Source of the DNA: Phycomyces nitens
Taxonomy: Eukaryota > Mucoromycota > Mucoromycetes > Mucorales > Phycomycetaceae
DNA: 64,000 nucleotides
Assembly: GCA_022702545.1 (NCBI GenBank)
Contig: JAHRBC010000008.1
Coordinates: 2,108,001 to 2,172,000, forward strand
Direction: 5' to 3'
Made by a program: the position numbers and the translations under genes
In this document: piece after piece, positions 20,058-31,822 of the stretch
Layout of the letters: the number at the start of each line of letters is the position of its first letter
Position numbering within the stretch: position 1 is the first letter of the stretch
Notes under the pieces: model-generated
The model's input: the letters and a program-made list of their open reading frames with translations, nothing else
Databases searched by the model: none
What the model was told of the DNA's origin: nothing

Positions 20058-22970
20058 ATGTCAACTTTGCATATATTAAATATTCACCTTAGAACCACTG
20101 GTCCCCCTGTACCAAAAGCCATTACAGATCTCAAGGCCCATCATGGCCACAATAGAAACGATATGTTTTCATGGATGGAAAACATTGATAATCCAGCAAG
20201 TATATCAAGACTTATGTTCCTAAAATACTCATGTTCAATTGATTGGATTTTAGCATCTGGCTTCTTATATCCAAGCTGAAAACAGGTACTTGTCCTTTTT
20301 GATAAACAAGCCAAATTGACGTCTTGTTCTAGTTATTCTGCAAGGGCGTTTGGGGAACATAAATTCCTTCAGCGTATAGTCCAGAGGGTAAATGGATCCG
20401 AGGATATAGGCAAGGGTCTAATGTGGTTTATAAAAGGAAATGAAACGTCGACTACAGACACGTAGACAATTGCCACCTCTGACTACAACTGCGCATGGAT
20501 ACGAGTACTTTTCGACAACATCTTCCTATGGGATGGTCTATTTGCGCAAACCACTTGGCCAAGGTAGAAATGCACCAGAGGTAAATTAACCAAAGAGGCC
20601 ACAGATAGATCAATGCTTAACCACTTTAATGGTATCTTGTAGGAAGTCTTGTTGCATTCTGGTTTTTTGAAAGCAATGAACATGTCGATCCGCAAAATCC
20701 TAATGTCTCCAGACCACACTATCTTTGCCTACAACACCGAGAGAGAAGGCGTAGAGTATGGAGAGCTGCACTTTAAGGATCTTGATCAGCGCAGTGATTG
20801 GAAGGCAAGATGAAGAAGAAGAAAAAAGTAAATCTATACTTGAACATACATGCAAACCAAGAAAAAAGATGTTTTTAGGGTGAGATATTGGACGACGTCT
20901 TCAACTTTGTCTGGGCCAACAATGAGACAGTATACTATACAGTTACCAATGCACAGCTGCGTCCGCACAAGGTAAAATAAATGCCTTTCTACTAGTTCTC
21001 ATGTCTTTAAAGGTGTATTGCCACAGAATCGGAACCAGCCAAGAAGAAGATGTGCTGGTTTATGAAGAATCTGATGATTCTGTGTTTGTGGATATTACGA
21101 GCACAAAGGACATGGTAAGCCTATTATTATTGATCAATTGGACAGCATAGATTATTCACTCTTGGTCTAGAAATTTGTTACTATCAATAGCAACTCCTTG
21201 TCTTCTTCTGAAGTCAGAGTCATTGATGCCACCCTCAAGGTCACTGATCAAAGCAAGCCTCTTTTGCGCTTAATAAAGCCCAGGGTATCTGGATTGGAGT
21301 ATTATGTAGACCATCACGATGTAAGTAATTTTGGGCCAAAAACACAACCTTTATTCTTTTTTTAATCAATTTGTCCAGTCTACATTTTACATCCTAACCA
21401 ATGCCCAAGGTGCCAACAACTTTAAGCTCGTAAAGGCGCCTGATGGGTCTATTGGACACTCTGAATGGGAAGACGTGATTACAATGGACCCAACTGAAAA
21501 GATTGAAGATGTAGACATTTTTCAGGTAAGCCAAATCTGCTCTTTCTGGGCTTATTCTAAATACCACACAGAACAACATTGTCATTTATGGCCGAAGAGA
21601 CGGTCTGCCAATCATCCTCTGCCATGATCTCTGCACCAAGTCAACCCACCAAGTCAATCTCCCAGAGCCCTTTTGCGTTGTCAGTCCAGGCACAAACCTT
21701 GCAAGTCAAAATAATAATGATAATAAGCTCAATGGGGTCTCTTTTTCTAACCTTTTTATTACTATTATTATTTCTAGGAATTCAGCACAGATACCTTTAG
21801 GTTTTCGGTTTCGTCTCCATTCTCACACGAGTCAACCTATGAATATGATATGGAAAAGAAGAGATTGGCACCTGTTCGGGTTGCCTCTATCCAAGGTCGG
21901 GTCAAAATATCCCTAGTGCTCATACTGATTATGGAGTAGGGTTTGATAGATCAAAGTACACCTGTACCCAGATACACGCAACATCCCACGACGGCCAGTC
22001 TATTCCAGTAACTCTGATTCACTCCAAGGGTCTTGAAAACAATGCAAAGTAAGGACACCCAACCCCAGACTGTGGTTTTATGGATATATATATATATACA
22101 TATATATAAACATGCAATCTTTAAGGAACCCGGTGCTGATGCGCTCCTATGGTGCCTATGGCGTATCCACTGATCCGGATTTCAAGATTGAGCACTTTCC
22201 ACTGCTCGAACGTGGTTGGGTGATTGCACTTGCCCATGTCAGGTAAGAAATACAAATACAAATCCAAGACATGATCCAAGATAAATGAATAAATAAATTG
22301 TCTAGGGGAGGGAGTGAACTGGGCCGTCCTTGGTATGAACAAGGCAAATTGGAGCACAAGATGAACAGCTTCAAGGACTTTATTTCCGTAGCTGAACATC
22401 TGGTGGAAACAAAGGTGACCAGCCCCAACCACCTGGCTGCCATTGGCACAAGTGCAGGAGGGCTTCTGGTGGGTGCCATGATGCATATGCGACCAGGTGA
22501 GCCCAGAGCCATAGTCAAGAGAGTTGAATTGACTGGAATTAACACAAAACAAAGATCTGTTCAAGGCCTTGGTACTAAGGGTTCCCTTTGTGGACCCTTT
22601 GTCGGCCATGCTGAACCCAGACTTGCCCTTGACCCAGGTCGAGTATCCAGAGTGGGGAAATCCTACAGACGACCCAGAGGCCTATGAGCGCATCCAAGCC
22701 TACTCTCCGTATGAAAATGCCAGCAGTCTTGGCAACATTCAATCTCTGCCGGCCGTGTTTGTTACTGGTGGGCTCAAGGACCAGCGTGTTGCATACTGGC
22801 AGCCATTGAAATTTGTGGCTGGGTTGCGCCACTCCCTTAAAGAGTCCAAACATATACTGCTCAAGATGGACCTTGACCGTGGCCACTTTGGAGGCGGGAG
22901 TGAACAAGATGTTCGGCTGTCTGAAGCTGCTGAGCAGGTTGCCTTTTTGATATCCCACGTTCAGAAATAA
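20058..22970 (+). CDS. Oligopeptidase B-like serine peptidase (S9A)
   Basis: Fourteen exons: 20058-20195, 20254-20285, 20333-20387, 20437-20580, 20643-20804, 20879-20971, 21013-21114, 21171-21320, 21379-21525, 21572-21700, 21778-22048, 22126-22242, 22306-22496 and 22555-22970. The product is about 715 aa, as expected for oligopeptidase B. The N-terminal beta-propeller half starts DMFSWMENIDNPHLASYIQA. The catalytic half has SYGAYGVSTDPDFKIEHFPL, LLERGWVIALAHVRGGSELG, the nucleophile in GTSAGG, the Asp in GLKDQRVAYWQP and the His in DRGHFGGG. It cleaves peptides after basic residues, probably in the cytosol. Three introns use GC donors (20196, 20805, 21701). The exon sum is one base short of a multiple of three: the frame slips near 21900-21912 in a G run (CAAGGTCGGGTCAAAAT), either an assembly error or a real inactivating deletion. 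Confidence 0.88.
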
Positions 22971-23326
22971 CCGAAAAAAATAATAATTATTTATCATGAT
23001 ATTGCTTCTTGGCGCATAAATGCAGTCCCCCATTTCCCCCACCCCCTCTTTAGAGCTTGGCAAGATAACTTGGCAAGATGCTTGGCACTCATAAAAAGAA
23101 AGTTGCCAACAATAAAAATAATAACAATAATAATTAAAAAGTTAAAGCTTAACCTGGTTAAAGAACATCGGCTACGTCATTAACCTGTCTCTCTGGCTTG
23201 ATGTTCCGCCGGGCACAAACGACCCGAGTTCCGTTTGGACAAAAAAAAATCGAAAAAAACGGGTAAAATAAAATATCCAGTGTCTCATGTATCACTCTTC
23301 TTTATTCTTCTTTACATCTCTTAATC
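22971..23326. other. Fimbrin upstream region
   Basis: 356 bp between the peptidase stop and the fimbrin start, with AT-rich runs, a C-rich patch at 23030-23048 and a pyrimidine-rich tract before the ATG (CTCTTCTTTATTCTTC), typical of a fungal transcription start region. Confidence 0.5.
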
Positions 23327-25611
23327 ATGCCCATCATCAACGCCTTTACATTACAAAAGAAATATCCTCAGCTGGGAGTAAACGACATTAACTCGCTTAT
23401 TGATCAGTTTGAGTAAGTTGCACGCGCCCTTTCTGACCCCACAAGAGACCTTCTTTTCTTTTCTCTTTTGCTAAACTCTTTTGGCTGTAGGGCCTGCGAC
23501 TTGGACGGCGATGGTTATCTCGACCAGGGAGAAATCCAGCAGGTCTGCAAGAATACCGGCTACAGCGACAGCTATGATGAAATTCGTGCAACACTCAAGC
23601 AAGTGAGCACCAGTGCCACCAGCAAGATTGATGTCGAAGAGTTCATTGACGTAAGATTGAGTATATGGGGTGCATGAGTCGGTGTTTAAATCGTATTCTC
23701 TAGTTAGCGGCCAGACTCAAGACAGGCAGCAACAAGGGTGCGTTTGATGTCCATCAGCACAAGATCAAGGTCTATGGCACAAATGCCAATGCAACCCATA
23801 CCATTAACGAGGATGAGAGAACCGAATTCACACGCCACATCAACAGTGTAATGGCTGGCGACCGTCACATTGGCCACCGACTGCCTATTCCCACAAACAC
23901 CATGCAGCTGTTTGACGAGTGCAGAGGTAATAAAGGATGTTGGAGGGGTTGGAGGGTTGAATGGTTGTTAATGACCTTTATTTTTTTTGAAGATGGTCTG
24001 ATTATGTGCAAACTTATCAATGATGCTGTGCCTGATACCATTGATGAGCGTGTACTCAATGTGTCCAAGAAAATGAACAACTTCCAGATGGTAGAGAACA
24101 ACAATATTGTGATCAACTCTGCAAAGGCCATTGGCTGCTCGGTTGTCAACATTGGTCCCACCGATATTATCGAGGCTCGCGAGCACTTGATTCTCGGTCT
24201 GATTTGGCAGATCATCAAACGCGGTCTGTTGAGCAAGATTGACATTAAGCTTCACCCAGAATTGTACCGTCTGTTGGAAGAGGATGAGACTCTGGACGAG
24301 TTCTTGCGTCTTCCCCCAGACCAGATCCTTTTGCGTTGGTTCAACTACCATCTCAAGGCTGCAGGTTGGGAGCGCAGGTAAGATCCATGGCATAAATGTA
24401 ACCAATAGAACCAATTTAACCAATTTATAACCATTGTTTTATAGAGTAAAGAACTTTACAAAGGATGTGTCTGATGGCGAAAACTATACAATTCTGTTGA
24501 ACCAGTTGAAGCCAGAGATCTGTTCGCGGGCCCCACTCCAGGAGAGAGATGTTTTGCGTAGAGCCGAGCAGGTCTTGGAGAATGCTGACAAGATTGGTTG
24601 CAGAAAGTACTTGACTGCTTCGGCAATGGTTGCTGGTAACCCCAAGTTGAACTTGGCCTTTGTTGCCCATCTGTTCAACACCCACCCTGGATTGGACCCT
24701 CTTTCCGAGGAAGAAGCTCCTGAAATCGAGCCATTTGATGCTGAAGGCGAACGTGAAGCAAGAAGTAAGTCTAGGCTACCATAACCACAGAGACTCAGAC
24801 CCTATTCTAGTGTTCACTCTCTGGCTGAACAGTCTCAATGTTGAGCCCGGTGTCTATAACCTGTTTGAGGATCTCAAGGACGGTGTTGTGTTGCTCCAGG
24901 CATTTGACAAGGTTGTACCTGGCATTGTAAACTGGCGTATGGTCAGCCGCAAGGAGCCCATTTCTCGCTTCAAGCAAATCGAAAACTGCAACTATGCTGT
25001 TATGCTTGGACAAGAACGCCGGTTCTCTTTGGTTGGTATCCAGGGAGCTGATATTGTGGATGGTCAGCGCACCTTGACCCTAGGATTGGTGTGGCAGATG
25101 ATGCGTGAGAACATTGTGCACACCCTCAACTCTCTAACAAAGGGTGGTCGCCCTGTTTCGGATCAAGACATGGTCCGCTGGGCTAATGAGGTTGTCCAGC
25201 GCGGTGGCAAGCAGAGCAGAATGACTTCCTTCAAGGATCGCTCTCTGCGCACCGGTCTATTCTTTTTGGATGTTCTCAATGGCATTAAGCCTGGAATTGT
25301 TGACTACTCTATGGTTACCCGTGGTCTGACTGGTAAGTCTTTTTGGTAAATGGGAATATACGGTAGCTTATGGAATACTGTCTAGACGATGATGCATTCA
25401 ACAATGCCAAGCTGGCCATTTCTATTGCACGTAAATTGGGAGCCACCATCTTCTTGGTCCCAGAGGATATTGTCGAAGTCAGAGCAAAGATGGTAAGTTT
25501 ATTAACTAATTATTGGAAGACATGCTCCAGACTAATGGGCTTTTATTACTATTATAGAACTTGACCTTTGTTGGCAGTTTGATGCTGTTGGACAGACAGT
25601 CCAAAAACTAG
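23327..25611 (+). CDS. SAC6: Fimbrin/plastin, actin-bundling protein
   Basis: Eight exons (23327-23412, 23491-23650, 23704-23926, 23993-24377, 24445-24764, 24811-25332, 25386-25492, 25558-25611) sum to 1857 nt, giving 618 aa. The N-terminus has an EF-hand ([20 protein letters not shown]). The rest holds four calponin-homology domains in two actin-binding modules, recognised by [105 protein letters not shown] and [20 protein letters not shown]. It bundles actin filaments at endocytic patches and in hyphae. The length matches yeast Sac6 (642 aa) and human plastins (about 630). Low-ambiguity splice sites make this one of the safest calls. Confidence 0.96.
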
Positions 25612-26029
25612 GATTTCTGACACTTTTTATCTTTACTTTTACTTTAACAATACTTTCATGTATTCCATCTCTTTATATACTTTGTAATCAATAAAAAAAA
25701 ACATGTTTAAATAGATTGTATAAACCATGTTTAATTTACATTTTATTTATACTATAGCTGTCTTGATGACGTAGATTATCATCATTAATCTTTAAAGTTA
25801 CTTGGTTTCCAGTACATTTTTCTTTGGGTTGTTGGCCTTTAAGAATCTCACACATTACATGTATAATTTATTGTACATATTTTGTATATATTATATTATT
25901 TGTATTTAAAAATGTAGTTTTTTTATTATTTTTGCATGGGATTTAATAATAATACTAAAAAGAAGCTTTTTAAAAATCTGGCCTTGTTTTCTACCACAAC
26001 AACTATAATATTTCCAAGTAATAATCATA

Positions 26030-26066
<37 letters not shown>

Positions 26067-26221
26067 GTGGTGGTGGTGGTATATAAAGTAAGCCTGAAAA
26101 TATTATTATTATTATTATTATAAAAATAAAATATAAAATATAAAATCAAATATAAAAAAAAAGATACGCGTGCTGGTTTAAAAATATTTAAAGATTTAAA
26201 TTATTCTTCTTCTCTTTTTGG
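25612..26221. other. AT-rich intergenic with microsatellite
   Basis: Contains a likely poly(A) region (AATAAAAAAAA near 25690), AT-rich DNA and the trinucleotide tract listed separately; no gene. Confidence 0.6.
26028..26080. repeat. (TAA)n followed by (TGG)n microsatellite
   Basis: About 12 TAA units are followed immediately by about five TGG/GGT units. A TTA run at 26103-26120 could pair with the TAA run as a hairpin. Confidence 0.9.
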
Positions 26222-28892
26222 ATGATAGCCTTGAAGACGATGGCCACTCTTTCCGATGATTATATGATTGTAAACGATCCTTTTCTATTATTATTATTAC
26301 TATTATTATTCATGCAAATGATCTTGTTCTTGCCAACAAGCCCGCAATTCCATCAATTATTAATTCATTATAAACTTTCTTCTTCTTTTTTCTCGCATTT
26401 TAGAGCGAACATGACATTCCTTATGAAGAAGAATTGCTTCGGAATCCCTATTCACTTCGAAGCTGGTTGCGTTATGTCGATCACAAGCGCAATGGAACAC
26501 TGGCAGAACTCTGCTTTATTTACGAACGTGCGATCAAGGAACTCCCGGGCTCATACAAGCTCTGGAAACAGTATCTCGATCTGAGACGCAGCAAACTTGT
26601 TGGTTTGAGCCCTGCTAGATTCAAGACACAATATGCATCTGTCAATGCATGCTACGAACGTGCTCTTGTTCTGCTCAACAAGGTAAATGACACCAATGGA
26701 CCTGATCTATAGATATTCATACTGTATGTTCAGATGCCTCGAATCTGGTTGGACTATCTCTCATTCTTGACAACCCAACCATTCTTGACATTCACTCGAC
26801 ACACATTTGATCGCGCTCTGAGAGCTCTTCCAGTAACACAACATTCTCGTATCTGGGAACTATACTTGACATTTGCAGAAGCAGCCGGAGGAGAGACCGC
26901 TATTCGTGTCTTGCGTCGTTACCTCAAGGCAAGCTAGACAAGAAAGGTTCCAATCGATAAACACACACCTAATATTGTTTCGAATTTTTTTTCGTTCTTT
27001 ACAGTTGGAGCCATCGCATATCGAAACATACGTAGACATGCTGATCAAATTGGAACGCTTTGATGAAGCTGCCGTAAAGTTGGTCTCGGTTGTAAACGAC
27101 AACAAATTCGTCTCAATTCGTGGCAAATCACAATACCAGATCTGGCAGGATCTCTGCGAATTGGTGGTAGAACACTGTAGTGATGTCAAGAGTCTGCAAG
27201 TAGAGCCAATTATCCGCAGTGGTATCAAGCGATTTACAGATCAGGTCGGCATGCTCTATTGCCGTCTGGCCATGTATTGGATTAAGATGGGCCAACTCGA
27301 AAAAGTAAGAATTGATGACAGTTGGCCAGAATACTAACCGATTGACTAGGCTCGCGATATTTTTGAAGAGGGCATTACAGGTGTGGCAACCGTGCGTGAT
27401 TTCACGGCAATCTTTGATGCATATGCAGAGTTTGAAGAAGAGATGATTACCACAAAGATGGAGATGGCAGCCGAGCGTGAAGAGAATGGAGAAAAGGACG
27501 AGGATGAGGATCTTGATTTGGATATGCGATTGCTGCGTTTCGAGCGTCTTATGGACCGACGACCTTTCCTGGTCAATGATGTACTCTTGAGACAGAATCC
27601 TAATAATGTAATGGAGTGGGAGAAGCGCGTTGCTCTATGGGGCGAAAATAAGGCCAAGGTGGTAGAAACATACACCCAGGCTGTCCAGACAATTCACCCC
27701 AAAAAATCACACGGAAAACTACATGAACTCTGGGTGCATTTTGCTAGATTCTATGAAGACGGAGGAGACCTCGATGGCGCTAGAGCCATATTTGATCGGG
27801 CTGTCAAGGTCAACTTCAAGACCGTCAATGATCTGGCCGAGGTGTGGTGCGAGTATGCAGAGATGGAGACTAGACATGATGACTTTGATAGAGCCTTGGA
27901 TGTGATGGCCCGAGGTACGACTGTGCCAAGGATCCCGGGTGTACATCCCAAACAGATCAACTTCCATGATGAGTCCTTGCCTGTCCAGCAGCGTGTATTC
28001 AAGAGTCTAAAGCTCTGGAGTTTCTACATTGATCTTGAAGAGAGTGTCGGTACAATGGAGAGCACCAAGGCTGTATATGACAAGGTTATGGACCTTAGGA
28101 TTGCCAATCCTCAGGTCATTGTGAACTTTGCGACCTTTTTGGAGGAGCACGAGTACTTTGAGGAATCTTTCAAGGTGTATGAGCGTGGAATCGAGCTGTT
28201 TGGCTGGCCAATTGCCTTTGAGCTTTGGAACATTTATCTCCAGAGATTCCTCAAGCGTTATGTAAGTAGCCCAAGATGGATCAATGAGAATTTGTTTTTC
28301 TGATTTTAGGCTTCTAGGGTGGAGAGAAGATTGAGAGAGCCAGAGATCTGTTTGAGCAGGCATTGGACAAGTGCCCACCAAAGTATGCCAAGCCAATCTT
28401 TTTGATGTTTGGAAAGTTTGAGGAAGAGAATGGCTTGGCGCGCCATGCTATGCGTATCTATGAACGTGCGACCAAGTCTGTGGCAGACGAAGATCGCCTC
28501 GAGGTAACAAAGAGATTCAAAAGAAGAAAAAAATGAGGTTGGATGTTTATTGACTTTGCATGTAGATGTTTGAGTTTTATGCTGCAAAGGCAGTGGAATC
28601 ATTTGGTGTCGTTTCTGCGCGTGAGATCTATGAGAGTGCAATTGAGAGTCTGCCTGACAAGGATGTCCGTATTGTGTGTCTAAAGTATGCAGATCTTGAG
28701 CGCAAATTGGGAGAGATTGACCGTGCCCGGGCAATCTATGGTTATGCTTCTCAATTCTTTGATCCTCGTGTCCAGCCAGAGTTCTGGCAGACCTGGCATG
28801 ACTTTGAGGTGAAGCATGGTAATGAAGACACATTTAAAGAGATGCTGCGTATCAAGCGCAGTGTACAAGCACAATTTCCCAGTGCCATTTAA
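26222..28892 (+). CDS. SYF1: Pre-mRNA-splicing factor Syf1/XAB2
   Basis: Seven exons (26222-26269, 26404-26682, 26734-26928, 27005-27304, 27350-28261, 28318-28503, 28566-28892) sum to 2247 nt, giving 748 aa. The protein is an array of HAT (half-a-TPR) repeats, recognised by HDIPYEEELLRNPYSLRSWL, MPRIWLDYLSF, RHTFDRALRALPVTQHSRIW, RRPFLVNDVLLRQNPNNVME, ERARDLFEQALDKCPPKYAK and HGNEDTFKEMLRIKRSVQAQ. Syf1/XAB2 is a core scaffold of the NineTeen/Prp19-associated complex of the catalytic spliceosome. An in-frame ATG at 26240 (MATLSDDYMI) is an equally good start. The third intron uses a GC donor (GCAAGC at 26929). The protein ends right after the last HAT repeat (SVQAQFPSAI), so the extra C-terminal tail of animal XAB2 is missing. 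Confidence 0.95.
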
Positions 28893-29097
28893 ATAAATAA
28901 AAATAAATATATATATATTATATTATAAATATGAATATGAATATGATGAGTATCAACTGAGAAGGAATGATATGGCATGTTTGTTGCCCTTGAGAGTCGT
29001 GTGCTTTCGTATTGGAACCGGGCTGGAGCGGGTAGAATGGACCACTGATGAAGTAGAAACAAAGGTTGTCAATAAGCTAATTAGACGACAATACAAC

Positions 29098-29792
29098 TTA
29101 TTTACTGTTTCTGTGGGACCTGGTGGAGTCTGTGGACTGTCGCCTGGACAGCTTGGCCCAAACTAGACAATAAAGAATATCAATAGGATTATTATTATTA
29201 ATAATAATATTAATATTATTGTACTTGGGATCATGCTTACTTAGACCGCAGGCATTGCACAGTGTTCTTGGACCTATAGATTGTTGAGTACAATGTTATG
29301 TCAAGAGGTAGCTTACCCATCGGGCCCTTTCTCCATTCTGGTGACTGTGTGCTAAACAATGAAATATCAATGTCTTTTTATGTCCCTCGGGTCTCACAAA
29401 AAAAAGCTTACCTGCTGCAGGAATGGCACCGCAAGACAGAATTCGTTGTTGGCTTTGTCTTAAAAAAAAACTGTTAGGATTTTGGGCTGTCGATTGAAAT
29501 CTGCCTACCTTGTGTCTCTGGATAGCTGGCATCTGCTGCGACCAGAGATGTTTGGCGTCATCAAGCACTCTGATCATCCTACCCGCACTGTCAACTAGAC
29601 TGTCGAGTTCTTGTAGACTAGGCAGGGTTATGGGTTTGTTTTGAGATCGACTGTCCAATAGACAGGTGTGGATCTGGGCAGTGCAGTTATAGACCTTTGG
29701 ATGCAATCTTAGTAAGCAGCATGATGATTCATAACACTTACAAGATCAAGGTCTTTTTGGATGTGGCGGAGATCTAAAGGAGTAGTGTGCAT
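29098..29792 (-). CDS. Short GATA zinc-finger protein, white-collar-2 type
   Basis: Six exons (29742-29792, 29509-29694, 29413-29459, 29317-29351, 29241-29273, 29098-29162) sum to 417 nt, giving 138 aa. The start is MHTTPLDLRHIQKDLDL. The C-terminal half is a GATA finger assembled across four small exons: CHSCSSTQSPEWRKGPMG, then PRTLCNACGLIWAKLSRRQ, i.e. C-X2-C-X18-C-X2-C. The EWRKGP and CGLxWAK residues match the WC-2 class that pairs with WC-1 photoreceptors in fungal light sensing. No PAS domain precedes it, unlike full-length WC-2, so a light role is only a possibility. The N-terminal segment looks helical (LQELDSLVDSAGRMIRVLDD). One exon is only 33 nt. Confidence 0.82.
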
Positions 29793-31184
29793 ATTATTTG
29801 ATGATGAATGACGGTGGGCTGCCTTGTGACTAAATGAATGAAAGGAGAAGAAGAGGAAGAAGTGGGTCAATTGGCAACGTTTGATTTGATTTTTTTTGGG
29901 ATCTGATATTTCAACCCGGAAAACTGTCCCTTGTGGCTATTATTATCCTGTATATATAAATCTTGTAATACTTGAACATTTACCCCCAATATTCAGAAAC
30001 CAATGGACAGTTTGGCTTCTATAGGTCATGGTGGTCAAACAAGGTGGATTTGCACTTTTTGGTAACAAGTGTTACCCGTACAAAATGACTATAGAGAACT
30101 AGGCTGGTGTGGTCAGCTGTATCATGGCAAGAATCCTATACAATTCCATGTGTGATTCGCAAATACACATATATGTATATATATAAAGGCTAAAATTGCA
30201 CACAGGATTTCAACTGATTAGTCTGAAAAGGGCTTGGTGACGGTGCGGGGGAGACTTCTGACAATTATGGAGGGTACTTGATAAACGTGCTGTGTATCAG
30301 CTGCCAAGAGAAAGATTCTTGACATCAGAGATTGACCTCTTGGTGGTGGGGTGGGGGTAAATGGCCAGTATTCCACCATAAAGTTTTCTTGTTGGCATAC
30401 ATCTTGCGACACTTATTTTGTTGAGCTGCAAAGTAGTTCAATCCAGAATTTCATTCGAATAGAGCTATAGAAGAGGTATTGACTAATTATTCTTTTTTTT
30501 AATAATATCTTGGATCCAAAATGAGATGTTTTTATGTGTATATGTATATATACATATACATATAATATATTTAATTGATGCTGCATTTGTTTGGCAATCT
30601 ATAATCCTTGGATATTTGCCTCAATGATAAACCATGATTGTTGCAACACAAGCAGAAAATTGCTCAGTAGAAATTCTGTGTATGTGTGTGTGTGTCTGTT
30701 TTTTATTATTAAAGATAAATGGGCAATCTTGCAAGCTAACAGATTTGGGAGGAATGACGGTAGGATTTTCGGCTTGTTTGTTGGCATGATTTCTCAGCAA
30801 TCGATCTGTGCATTGATTGGTGTAATGTGTAGGTATTGGATATATAGGGATAAATTTAGGTATTGAAGGGGCTAAACGTGCTTGTCAAATATAAAGGATT
30901 ATATTCCATATATAAATTACATCTAAATATACATATAAAAAGATGACAACGGTTCGGTTGACATAGAAACAAAAAAAAACAAAAAAACAAAAAAAAAGAA
31001 ATCACATGGTTGGGAATGACTTGTAATGTATTGGTATAATTGAATAAATATCTGCGACTATAGTTGCCCCTTTTCCTCCTCTTCCTATTCCTCCTCTTCC
31101 TCTTATCCTTTCTATTTTTTGTTGTTCCTGCTCTTTTTCTTTAGAGTATAAAGAAAAACCCAGTTTTTTTGTATTGCCAGTTCA
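29793..31184. other. Intergenic, 1.4 kb
   Basis: AT-rich with A runs (30968-31000) and a pyrimidine-rich tract (31070-31140) that probably belongs to the promoter of the next ORF. Nothing else is recognised. Confidence 0.5.
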
Positions 31185-31553
31185 ATGGTTATCTGGTTCT
31201 TTGAGAACAGTCAATTCGTGGATGCTTGGGTTCCATTCGACAGAGAAAATCAAAAGAAACTCGAGTTTGTATACCGACACCACGATGAACTCCTGGCCGA
31301 CTTGTGCCTTGAAAAGGATGTCCGATCTGTAACACCTAGGTTTGAGGTTGATAAAGATGAAGAAGACGAGAGCGTCTACAAAGATCTTCAGTACAGCCAT
31401 CACTGTATCTCGGTTGTCCTACGTGACTCTCACTTTGAAGAAGACATTACACTCTATCCGGCAATGCTTTTGGGTTGTTTACCTAATAGAGATATATTAA
31501 TAGCGCGGGCAGAAAGAATGGATCATGTATCGAATAGCAAAATAAATATTTAG
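31185..31553 (+). CDS. Small WWE-like ORF, resembles DDHD phospholipase N-terminus
   Basis: An uninterrupted 122-aa frame starting MVIWFFENSQFVDAWVPFDR with a strong T/C-rich leader (CTTTTTCTTTAG) upstream. Residues 1-35 (W at 4, VPFDRENQKKLEFVY) look like a WWE domain, and YPAMLLGCLPNRDI resembles the segment after it in fungal phosphatidic-acid-preferring phospholipases. The catalytic lipase and DDHD parts are absent, so this could be a stand-alone small protein, a truncated gene, or a 5' exon whose remainder I missed. The function is not established. Confidence 0.5.
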   Translation: MVIWFFENSQFVDAWVPFDRENQKKLEFVYRHHDELLADLCLEKDVRSVTPRFEVDKDEEDESVYKDLQYSHHCISVVLRDSHFEEDITLYPAMLLGCLPNRDILIARAERMDHVSNSKINI

Positions 31554-31822
31554 AAATCACGTGCAATTAAGAAGAAAAATATACATCATAGAAGAATTAT
31601 ATAATATATAATAATAATAATATATATATATAATTTGTATATACATATATACACATATACATATATACATATACATATATATAAAGCATATATAGTTTAA
31701 TGTATGTAACAGTAAAAAACAACAAAAAACAACAACAGGAATTAGATGTGTTGCCATGGTGCCATAAATAGGTTTCTATGGATACGTAATGAGGGTATAA
31801 GATAAAGGGGAAAGGAGTGTCT
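31554..31822. repeat. AT microsatellite and (CAA)n spacer
   Basis: Imperfect TA/TATACA repeats (31600-31690) and a short CAACAA tract between two convergent genes. Confidence 0.7.

Noticed and set aside
21700..21777. GT donor at the intron near 21704
   Set aside because: Using GT instead of GC puts the following conserved peptidase exon out of frame.
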